The translations under genes were made by a program, and so were the position numbers. Below are positions 1 to 6,108 of a stretch of 11,057 bases of DNA, in pieces. Position 1 is the first letter of the stretch. The number at the start of each line of letters is the position of its first letter. This DNA is from Candidatus Zixiibacteriota bacterium (GTDB lineage: Bacteria; SM23-81): assembly GCA_030628225.1 (NCBI GenBank), contig DAOVRJ010000060.1:1-11057 (forward strand), written 5' to 3'. The notes beneath the pieces are model-generated. The model saw only the letters and a program-made list of their open reading frames with translations, did not search any database and had not been told where the DNA came from.

Positions 1-631
1 CCTCGGCAATCTTGCTGATGGCATAAGCATTGAACGGATTATGGTACTCCTCTTTAAGTCTCAGAAACTCCATGGGCTCACCGCATCTCGGACAGAGAAT
101 CTCCCACTGTCCTCTCTTTAACTGCTCCTGTGATCGGCTGATCGGTTGTATGATGGTGCCCTGTTTATCACCCGCCATGCCCCCCAATTCATTTGCCTGG
201 CCATGGCAGGCTGCGCGGGCACAGCGATACTGGCCCTCGCCATAAACCGCCTGACTGGATGCCACGATCACCTTTTCCACAGCCCTACCTTTTTCTCTCA
301 GCTCCTTGCTCTGATCAAGTATCAACTCGTGGATCATCGCCGTGCTGACGCTGTTTACATGCAGAAACTTGCTGAAATCGTGCATATAATCCTGGTAAGC
401 AGCCTGGTGAAAGATCACCTGTACCCCATCCATGGCCCTTGCTAACGTCTCCCTGTCTCTTACATCTCCTTGAATGAACTCAAAATCTTTATGAATCCAG
501 GGGGGTTTGCCCTTGGGATGTACTCTAGATTCTAAGCTGTCCAATATCCGAACTTCATATCCCTCTTCCAGCAAACGGTCGGCAATGTGCGACCCTATGA
601 ATCCCGCACCCCCAGTGACCAATGCTTTCAT
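1..631 (-). CDS. NAD-dependent epimerase/dehydratase with Cys-rich insertion (partial, C-terminus beyond left edge)
   Basis: This open frame starts at ATG 631 and runs off the left edge with 210 complete codons. It is an extended-SDR NDP-sugar epimerase or dehydratase, a cytoplasmic enzyme that would make a sugar-nucleotide precursor. Seen: a Rossmann motif VTGGAGFIG (residues 5-13, Gly7/10/13), an acidic residue after beta-2 (Asp31), ASSQAVYG (124-131), and the catalytic pair Tyr203/Lys207 in NAYAISK. Between the Ser region and the Tyr lies an extra segment of about 60 residues with four cysteines, C137, C142, C180 and C183 (the last two as CPRC). From memory, similar insertions occur in proteins annotated as dTDP-L-rhamnose 4-epimerases, so that is my best guess; the substrate is uncertain. 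It lies 95 nt downstream of the sugar-phosphate transferase on the same strand. A GGGA/GAGAG purine stretch precedes the ATG, but the ribosome site is weak. Confidence 0.88.
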   Translation of the reverse strand, partial: MKALVTGGAGFIGSHIADRLLEEGYEVRILDSLESRVHPKGKPPWIHKDFEFIQGDVRDRETLARAMDGVQVIFHQAAYQDYMHDFSKFLHVNSVSTAMIHELILDQSKELREKGRAVEKVIVASSQAVYGEGQYRCARAACHGQANELGGMAGDKQGTIIQPISRSQEQLKRGQWEILCPRCGEPMEFLRLKEEYHNPFNAYAISKIAE

Positions 632-726
632 CTCTCGTCCCAAGACATTTCCATTAAGGGTTCAACAACATTATAATTTATCGGCACAATCCGCCCTGGC
701 GCTCACCGCGTATTGGCTGCTACTCT
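632..726 (-). promoter_or_regulatory. Short intergenic gap with a possible -10 box
   Basis: This 95-nt gap separates the sugar transferase stop from the epimerase start. On the minus strand it is AT-rich in the middle and holds a perfect TATAAT at 675-670, about 40 nt before the epimerase ATG. No good -35 hexamer sits 16-18 nt upstream of it, so a sigma-70 promoter is only a weak possibility. I see no hairpin followed by a T-run, so readthrough from the gene upstream is equally plausible. Confidence 0.2.
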
Positions 727-1344
727 TTACTTGCCTGTTCCCTTGATCACAATCTTCGCCGTATCCAACAATATCTTCATGTCCAGCCAGAAGCTGCGCT
801 TTTGAATATATTCCAGATCAAGTTTCACCCACTTGTCGAAATCGAAAATCTCATTTCGGCCCTGCGTCTGCCACAAACAAGTAATACCCGGCTTAACAGC
901 CAATTTCTGCTTCTGCCAATCATTAAACCGTTCGTACTCAGTTTGCAACGGAGGCCGCGGTCCCACCAGGGACATATCACCCTTTATTACACTCCATAGT
1001 TGGGGAAGCTCGTCCAGACTGAATTTGCGCAAGAATTTTCCGACCGGAGTAATCCTCGGATCGTCGCTCAGCTTGAACATCGGGCCTGTCATCTCATTCC
1101 GTAAAAGAAGCTTCTCTTTGAGATGCTCCGTATTCTGAAACATCGAGCGAAATTTGTACCCGGTAAAATAGCGACCTTCCTCGCCGACTACCGGCCATCT
1201 GTAAAAAACAGGACCTTTCGATGTTGCCTTGACAGCAATGGCAATGGCAATAAGAACGGGAGAGAGCGTCAATCCGAGAAGAGATGCGGTTACGAGATCA
1301 AAAAATCGTTTGGTTTTATCGTAAATGCTCTTCATTTTCTTCAT
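727..1344 (-). CDS. Undecaprenyl-phosphate sugar-1-phosphate transferase (bacterial sugar transferase family)
   Basis: The 205-residue product is a complete small-form polyprenyl-phosphate sugar-1-phosphate transferase (Bac_transf family, the catalytic core shared by WcaJ and PglC). It would move a sugar-1-phosphate from a nucleotide sugar to undecaprenyl phosphate at the inner membrane, the first step of repeat-unit assembly. Seen: KRFFD (12-16); one hydrophobic stretch at about 17-39 broken by Ser28-Pro29, as in the re-entrant helix of this family; the catalytic Asp-Glu dyad D111-E112 in SLDELPQ; SLVGPRPP (125-132); and KPGITCLWQTQGR (151-163). There is no long N-terminal multi-helix domain, so it resembles the short rather than the five-helix WbaP form. 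A second ATG at 1335 (residue 4) is an equally possible start, because neither has a clear Shine-Dalgarno. Whether it is expressed with the large operon upstream or separately is unclear. Confidence 0.93.
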   Translation of the reverse strand: MKKMKSIYDKTKRFFDLVTASLLGLTLSPVLIAIAIAVKATSKGPVFYRWPVVGEEGRYFTGYKFRSMFQNTEHLKEKLLLRNEMTGPMFKLSDDPRITPVGKFLRKFSLDELPQLWSVIKGDMSLVGPRPPLQTEYERFNDWQKQKLAVKPGITCLWQTQGRNEIFDFDKWVKLDLEYIQKRSFWLDMKILLDTAKIVIKGTGK

Positions 1345-1642
1345 ATCTTCATCTGTACCGGCTTTTTACAAGAAACAGATTATGGGCACTTTTCAATCGC
1401 CGGAAATCGCGATAATACCGTTTCAAATAAATACAGCTTTTCCGCTTCGCCCTAATTTATATCTCTTCTCAAGTAAAGAATCCGCATCAATCACCTGAAT
1501 AAGCTCTTAACATCTCGTCATCAGATCGCCCGCGGCACATCCACAAATAACAAAGGCTCCTAGACGTATGAGCCGATAGGAACTTTATTATCTCCGAGAA
1601 TCTGGTCCCAGATTCTCGGCCGGCGATTACGTTTCCAAAGAA
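1345..1642. other. 298-nt gene-free stretch between glycosyltransferase and sugar transferase
   Basis: This is the longest gene-free stretch in the window. Its right end holds a strong hairpin (listed separately). The rest is AT-richer than the neighbouring genes and contains the small palindrome ATCGCGAT (1406-1413). I looked on the minus strand for a promoter for the sugar transferase. TATAAA-, TATTAT- and CATAAT-like -10 candidates exist, but none has a convincing -35 at 16-18 nt, and I saw no sigma-54 GG-N10-GC box. No tRNA, small ORF with a ribosome site, or riboswitch core that I recognise is present. It probably holds a transcript end and the sugar transferase leader. Confidence 0.5.
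1594..1619 (-). terminator. Perfect 12-bp inverted repeat, candidate operon 3' end hairpin
   Basis: CCGAGAATCTGG (1594-1605) and CCAGATTCTCGG (1608-1619) are exact reverse complements separated by 2 nt; in RNA this would be a 10-11 bp stem with a 4-6 nt loop. It sits 23 nt after the stop of the last gene of the large operon, where a terminator is expected. On the minus strand it is followed by AGATAATAAAG rather than a T-run, so it is not a canonical intrinsic terminator. It may instead protect or process the mRNA 3' end, or pause polymerase. It could also be a protein-binding palindrome. Confidence 0.5.
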
Positions 1643-2731
1643 CTACCTGGAGAATGATCGGTACAGCTTTTCCAGTCCCTCTGTCACCGCATCCCAGTTA
1701 TAGCACTGAACGATGCGGTTTCGGGCTTTGATCTGATATTCCTTCACTTTTTGGGGATGATCGACTAAGTCCTGGAGCTGTTTCCGCAAATCTTCTACAT
1801 CATTTTTCCGGAAGCAGACGCCAGCATCCCCTATTGTCTCACAATTCTCTGGCAGCGCGTTCACCACTACACAGTTTCCGTAACCCATGGCCGATAACAA
1901 AGCCGGGGAGGTCCCCTCTATCTCAGAGGCGGTTACATATAAATAGGCGTTACAACATAGCTGCTTATAATCCTCACCATAAACAAATCCCAAAAATTTC
2001 ACGTTGGGATTTGTGGTGCTCTTCAACGAACGGATGTAATCCCGGCTGAAGACATCGTCCCCCACGATAGCCAATTTCTTATCGGTGTTCAAACCATCAA
2101 AGGCTTGGATGAGCCTGTGAACACCTTTCTCCGGCTTCAGCCTGCCCACGAACAGCAGATAGCCATTCTTTTCCAGATTGAATTTCTTAAGCGCATCCAT
2201 TCTCTCTGTTCGCTGAATCTCCGCTCCATAGGGCAAGTATTCAGTTCGCGCACGGAATTCCTCCCAGTAATAACGCCCGATAACTCTGCTGTCGACGACG
2301 ATGCGGTCGGCGAACCTAGTGGCTACCCGTTCGGCCAACCGGAGATACCAGCTAGCGAACTTGCTCCACTTGGCGCGTTTCCAATCCAGAGCATCCACGG
2401 AGATGACAACTTTTTTAGAGACACAACGCAAGAACGGAATCATCGCGGAACTTCCTACGCCGTAAATATGGATGATATCTACATGCTTCGAGGCCAGTGA
2501 AATTGTGGATAAAAGCGAGGAAATCAATGTGGCCAGATGCTTGCTTTCCAGCGTGGGAACCCTGATCATCTTGACACCCCGATATGATTTGCTGGTGTTG
2601 TCACTGGATCGATGGTAAACAATTACCTGATGGCCCCGTTCTGCCAGCCTTGTGCTCACTTCCTGTACGCAGGTCTCAAAACCACCGTGTCTCGCCGGGA
2701 TTCCCTTGGTACCTATAATTGCAATCTTCAT
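1643..2731 (-). CDS. Glycosyltransferase family 4 (GT-B fold)
   Basis: The complete 362-residue protein is a GT4-type retaining glycosyltransferase that would add a sugar from an NDP-sugar to the lipid-linked repeat unit on the cytoplasmic face of the inner membrane. Seen: the N-terminal acceptor domain opens with IIGTKGIPARHGGFET (5-20), a start typical of DUF1972-containing rhamnosyltransferase-like GT4 enzymes. The C-terminal donor domain has FVGRLKPEKGVHRLIQAF (194-211), GDD (224-226), and the loop EIEGTSPALLSAMG (270-283). In that loop the first Glu of the EX7E signature (E272) is present, but the second position is Ser280. The gene begins 3 nt after the stop of the MshEN-SIS gene, with purine-rich sequence (GAAGGGGAAG) overlapping that gene's end, so the two are probably translated together. 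Donor and acceptor cannot be read from sequence. Confidence 0.92.
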   Translation of the reverse strand: MKIAIIGTKGIPARHGGFETCVQEVSTRLAERGHQVIVYHRSSDNTSKSYRGVKMIRVPTLESKHLATLISSLLSTISLASKHVDIIHIYGVGSSAMIPFLRCVSKKVVISVDALDWKRAKWSKFASWYLRLAERVATRFADRIVVDSRVIGRYYWEEFRARTEYLPYGAEIQRTERMDALKKFNLEKNGYLLFVGRLKPEKGVHRLIQAFDGLNTDKKLAIVGDDVFSRDYIRSLKSTTNPNVKFLGFVYGEDYKQLCCNAYLYVTASEIEGTSPALLSAMGYGNCVVVNALPENCETIGDAGVCFRKNDVEDLRKQLQDLVDHPQKVKEYQIKARNRIVQCYNWDAVTEGLEKLYRSFSR

Positions 2732-2734
2732 CTT

Positions 2735-4357
2735 TTAAGCTTCCCCTTCTCCTGGCCCCGATGAGACACCTCTATCAGAGGAGTTCGGCTTCAGAGCTTC
2801 GATACGCCGTCTCAAATATGTAGAGATCAAGTGTGCTAAAATCAGGTGTAAATCTTCCACCCGCTGCATATTGTCGCTGGGCACGATAAGATACTCCTGG
2901 GCCAGATCTTTCAGCTTTCCGCCGGAAAATCCGATGAACCCGATGGTCTTTCCGCCAACGGAATTGGCGTAGGCGATGCCGTTGAGCACGTTCTGAGAGT
3001 TGCCGCTTCCACTGATACCGATAACCACATCCCCTGAATTCATCAAATTCCTCAGTTGCTCGGCAAACCCAAAGAAGTAATGTGTGTCGTTGGACCAGGC
3101 GGTGAACAGGGGAAGATTCTCCGTCAGGGACATGGCCCGAAGTCGGTGGCCACAGCCGGCCACGTATGTCTTGGACAGATCACAGGCGAAATGAGAGGCA
3201 TTGGAGGCGCTGCCGCCGTTGCCCATGATGAAGATATGACGGTCCTCCCGGTAGGCATCTAACAAGATAGAGCCCATTCGCTCGATCTTCTCTTTGGGGA
3301 TAGCATCCATGACAGATTTCAACTTCTTAAAATATTCCTCGGCGAACTCCTCAGCGCTGGGCACCTCTCCAGCCGATTGCTGCTGCCGTTCCAGGGCCAT
3401 TTTCAGCTGATGGGAGGTGATAAATCCACCCTCCAGCAGATATTCCCCGATTCGCTTGGTGGGGGTGAAGATCTTGGGAAACTCCCGTCTGGTATGGCCG
3501 TAAATCTCGTTCAAGGCCGCCTCGATGGCACCTGTGGAGCTTATCACCGGTCGGATCAAGTATCCCGTTTTGCCGGCGATCACCTCCCGGGCCAGCTCGT
3601 CCTGTGGATCGGCCATGGCCGTGACCAAAACGTTGAGCTGCTTGGCGATGGGAATGAGACAATAATGACGGGCCAGCTCTTCGGGGATGGTCTTCACTAC
3701 CTCTGGGTGCAAACCGTAATTGGCCAGGTGCACATAGGGTATACCCAACTGCATGCCCAAAGCCTGCATCCAGTTCTCTTCGGAAATCACCCCCAGCTCA
3801 ACCAGAGTGTCGCCCAGGCGACTGCCATTGGCTCGCTGATGCTCCAGAGCAACCTGCAGTTGTTCCTGGTTAATGAATCCCCCCTCCAATAAAAACTCAC
3901 CGATCTTCTTGTGAAAGCCGTCGGCCGATTTTTCCTCATCGGGCCGGCCTGGTCCATATACGTGATCCAGACACTTGTGAATTTCCCCCTCCGTGGAGAT
4001 GACCACCTTTACTTTCAAGCCCGTAATCAACTCTACCTCCCGACAGGCCCGGTCATTCAAGGGATCAGCCATGACCAACACTAATTTGTCCGAGCCCTCT
4101 TTTCTCAGGGGGATCAGATCGAACCGACGGGCAACTTTCTGCGGGATTAGCCGGACCACCTCTTTCGAGACCATTGAGGGTGAAATCCGGACATAGGGCA
4201 GGGAAAGCTGAGCACTCAGAGCTTTAAGGAGATCTTCTTCCTGAATATAACCGAGCTTCACGGCTGCTTTGCCCAACCGTTGGCCCGTTTTCCGGTGTTC
4301 TGCCAAAACCCTGGCTAATTGCTCCTCGGTGATATTTCCCTTTTTTCTGGAGACCAT
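2735..4357 (-). CDS. MshEN-repeat / phosphoheptose-isomerase-like SIS domain fusion protein
   Basis: One uninterrupted 540-codon frame joins two unrelated modules. Residues 1-325 hold GspE N-terminal/MshEN repeats. Copy 1 (1-136) lacks the front of its first motif but has RLGKAAVKLG (27-36). Copy 2 (about 150-288) is complete: KIGEFLLEGG (151-160), the 5-residue spacer RANGS (175-179), RLGDTLVELG (180-189), then the second subdomain with IPYVHL and VTAMADPQDE (245-254). Copy 3 keeps only motif I, RIGEYLLEGG (302-311), ending at Q325. Residues 334-522 are a SIS domain close to GmhA: GNGGSASNASHF (379-390), GISGSGNS (447-454), VEDLHLILAH (500-509). GmhA converts sedoheptulose-7-P to D-glycero-D-manno-heptose-7-P. 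MshEN modules are known c-di-GMP receptors, so second-messenger control of the isomerase is inferred. Start 4357 was chosen because it lies 8 nt after the GHMP kinase stop behind GAGAGA; the 85 codons upstream in frame overlap that kinase gene and show no family match. The end lies 3 nt before the GT4 start. Confidence 0.88.
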   Translation of the reverse strand: MVSRKKGNITEEQLARVLAEHRKTGQRLGKAAVKLGYIQEEDLLKALSAQLSLPYVRISPSMVSKEVVRLIPQKVARRFDLIPLRKEGSDKLVLVMADPLNDRACREVELITGLKVKVVISTEGEIHKCLDHVYGPGRPDEEKSADGFHKKIGEFLLEGGFINQEQLQVALEHQRANGSRLGDTLVELGVISEENWMQALGMQLGIPYVHLANYGLHPEVVKTIPEELARHYCLIPIAKQLNVLVTAMADPQDELAREVIAGKTGYLIRPVISSTGAIEAALNEIYGHTRREFPKIFTPTKRIGEYLLEGGFITSHQLKMALERQQQSAGEVPSAEEFAEEYFKKLKSVMDAIPKEKIERMGSILLDAYREDRHIFIMGNGGSASNASHFACDLSKTYVAGCGHRLRAMSLTENLPLFTAWSNDTHYFFGFAEQLRNLMNSGDVVIGISGSGNSQNVLNGIAYANSVGGKTIGFIGFSGGKLKDLAQEYLIVPSDNMQRVEDLHLILAHLISTYLRRRIEALKPNSSDRGVSSGPGEGEA

Positions 4358-4365
4358 AGATTCTC

Positions 4366-5343
4366 TCAGCGATGAATGTTGAAGATGATCCTGCTGCCCT
4401 GATTCTCGAAACGGAAGGGCAATTCTGTCAGATGAGACAACGCCTGGCGCACATTCTCCTGTTTCTCTCCCAGGCAATAGAGCAACAGGAATCCACCCCC
4501 ACCGGCTCCGGTGATCTTCCCCCCCAGGGCACCTGCCGCCAAAGCTCTCTCGTAGAGATCGTTGATCTGCCCATCGGTAATCCCACTGGCCAACTGCTTT
4601 TTGTGCTCCCAATTCCGGTTAAGGATGCGGCCGGCCTCGTCCAAATCGCCATTGCTGAGGCTGGCCTGGAAACTGTCCGGCAAAAGGCTCATCTGGTGAA
4701 GAATCTCCCGGTGCTGGGGAAGACGTTCCCGCTGCTCTGTCAGGATAGAGGATGCGCTTCGGGTCTTGCCCGTGTAAAAGAGCATTAGCCGCTCGTTGAA
4801 CCTGCGACGCAGGCTGTAATCGAGCTTGACCAACTCTACATCCACTTTTTCGTCAGGGAAAAAAGTGATCTTTCGAATATTGCCGTAAGCGACGATGTAC
4901 TGATCTTGTTTGCCAATAGGGGCTCCCAGGATCTCAATTTCGATCTCACAAGCCTCCTGGGCCAGGGTCTCGGCATCTTTGAACTCACCGGTGTATGCAT
5001 AGAGGGCATTGAGCAACCCAACGGTGAAACTGCTGGAAGAGCCTAATCCCGTTCCTCGGGAAGGAATATCCGCCAGGGTGGTAATTTCCACACCTCTGTC
5101 CACACCAGTTTTTTTCATGGCTTCCCGCACCAAATCATGCTGGATTTCATCCACCCTGTCCACGATCTCTTTCTGGGAGTAATTCAACACAATTTTATCG
5201 TCGAAACGTTCTTTGACTATGGCAAATACATACTTGTCGATAGCCGTGCTGAGCACACACCCCGGCTCGTGGCTGTAAAAACCTCGCAAATCAGTTCCAC
5301 CACCCACGAAACTCACCCTCAAAGGCGTCTGGGTGATAATCAT
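4366..5343 (-). CDS. GHMP-family sugar kinase, likely D-glycero-D-manno-heptose-7-phosphate kinase (HddA-like)
   Basis: The 325-residue cytoplasmic protein is a full-length GHMP kinase. Seen: TPLRVSFVGGGTD (6-18), the first family motif in the form used by HddA-type heptose kinases; the phosphate-binding loop PSRGTGLGSSSSFTV (94-108); and the third motif KITGAGGGGF (276-285). HddA phosphorylates C1 of D-glycero-D-manno-heptose-7-phosphate on the way to GDP-heptose. The neighbours support this: a nucleotidyltransferase directly before it and a GmhA-like isomerase domain directly after it. L-fucose kinase or other GHMP sugar kinases are less likely alternatives. ATG 5343 was chosen over the codon 8 residues upstream because it starts at the conserved MIITQTPLR, forms an ATGA overlap with the preceding gene's stop, and has GGGAGG (5349-5354) 5 nt upstream. 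Confidence 0.88.
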   Translation of the reverse strand: MIITQTPLRVSFVGGGTDLRGFYSHEPGCVLSTAIDKYVFAIVKERFDDKIVLNYSQKEIVDRVDEIQHDLVREAMKKTGVDRGVEITTLADIPSRGTGLGSSSSFTVGLLNALYAYTGEFKDAETLAQEACEIEIEILGAPIGKQDQYIVAYGNIRKITFFPDEKVDVELVKLDYSLRRRFNERLMLFYTGKTRSASSILTEQRERLPQHREILHQMSLLPDSFQASLSNGDLDEAGRILNRNWEHKKQLASGITDGQINDLYERALAAGALGGKITGAGGGGFLLLYCLGEKQENVRQALSHLTELPFRFENQGSRIIFNIHR

Positions 5344-6089
5344 GGCCGCCTCCCTTCCCAACCACACTGCACTTCATCCTCAGCGGTGGACTCTATAATT
5401 CCCCGCCACCCCCTCAGGGCATTTAGATAGCTTTGCATGGTTCCGATGTCTTGCAAATATTCTTGAATTACATACCCGTACATCCGGCCCACGACCTTGG
5501 GCAACACATGGTGGCCAAGATCAACCTCCGCTCCCCGGGGAATGTATGATAACAGATCCGGGGAAGCTACCAGAACGCCGGCATTGGCCAGATCGCTTTG
5601 CGGATGCACAGGCTTCTCCACAAAAGAAGTGATCAATCCCCTGCAGTCCAACTCCACAACACCGCATTGCTCCGGAACAGACGTGTGAAACAAACCCATG
5701 GTCACAAGACCGTCGTGCGCTCTGTGAAATCTCAGCAGGGATTTGAAGTTTACGTTGGTCAGGTTGTCGGCATAGAGGATAAAAAAATCCCTTTCCTTGC
5801 GGACGAAACCGGAGTTGGCCGCGATCGTCCCGGCGCTGCCCAGCAGACGATCCTCCGGAAATATCTTGAACTTCACGCTATGATTTTCCAGCTTTTGGAG
5901 ATACGCTTCCACCACTTCCGGGTGGTGATGTAGATTAATGAGCAGCTCCTTGATACCATATCTCTTGCAGAGAGAGAACCAGTAGTGAAGAAGTGGCTTC
6001 CCGGCGATGGGAACCATACACTTTGGAAGATCATTGGTGAGCGGCCTCAATCTCTTGCCCACTCCAGCAGCCAGAAGAAATGCCTTCAT
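5340..6089 (-). CDS. Sugar-1-phosphate nucleotidyltransferase (HddC / GDP-mannose pyrophosphorylase-like)
   Basis: The complete 249-residue protein has the nucleotidyltransferase (Rossmann-like, GT-A) fold that joins a sugar-1-phosphate to an NTP. Seen: LAAGVGKRLRPLT (6-18), where Lys12 replaces the Thr common at this place; PKCMVPIAGKP (22-32); LGSAGTI (83-89); the metal-site Asp108 in YADN; FVEKP (156-160); and NAGVLV (169-174). There is no left-handed beta-helix or cupin extension, so it is the short form. Next to a heptose-type GHMP kinase and a GmhA-like domain, the best assignment is D-glycero-alpha-D-manno-heptose-1-phosphate guanylyltransferase (HddC). A glucose-, mannose- or other hexose-1-phosphate enzyme cannot be excluded. 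It starts 19 nt after the CpsD-like stop, with GGAGGA (6099-6104) 9 nt before the ATG, and its TGA overlaps the kinase ATG. Confidence 0.9.
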   Translation of the reverse strand: MKAFLLAAGVGKRLRPLTNDLPKCMVPIAGKPLLHYWFSLCKRYGIKELLINLHHHPEVVEAYLQKLENHSVKFKIFPEDRLLGSAGTIAANSGFVRKERDFFILYADNLTNVNFKSLLRFHRAHDGLVTMGLFHTSVPEQCGVVELDCRGLITSFVEKPVHPQSDLANAGVLVASPDLLSYIPRGAEVDLGHHVLPKVVGRMYGYVIQEYLQDIGTMQSYLNALRGWRGIIESTAEDEVQCGWEGRRP

Positions 6090-6108
6090 CCAGAATTTTC
6101 CTCCGACC

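Noticed and set aside
1501-1530. CTGATGA on the minus strand (1524-1518), hinting at a hammerhead ribozyme core
   Set aside because: There is no GAAA after a short stem and no pairing flanks, so the heptamer is likely chance.
1345-1560. Possible c-di-GMP (GEMM) riboswitch before the sugar transferase, prompted by the MshEN fusion
   Set aside because: I found none of the conserved GEMM core elements in either strand of the leader.
3377-3892. 171-codon plus-strand open frame opposite the MshEN-SIS gene
   Set aside because: It is antisense to a gene with strong family motifs, shows no recognisable domain, and is best explained as a shadow frame.
4358-4612. 85-codon in-frame extension before the MshEN-SIS start
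   Set aside because: It overlaps the 3' end of the GHMP kinase gene in another frame, its residues resemble no MshEN or SIS sequence, and a start 8 nt after the kinase stop has a reasonable ribosome site.
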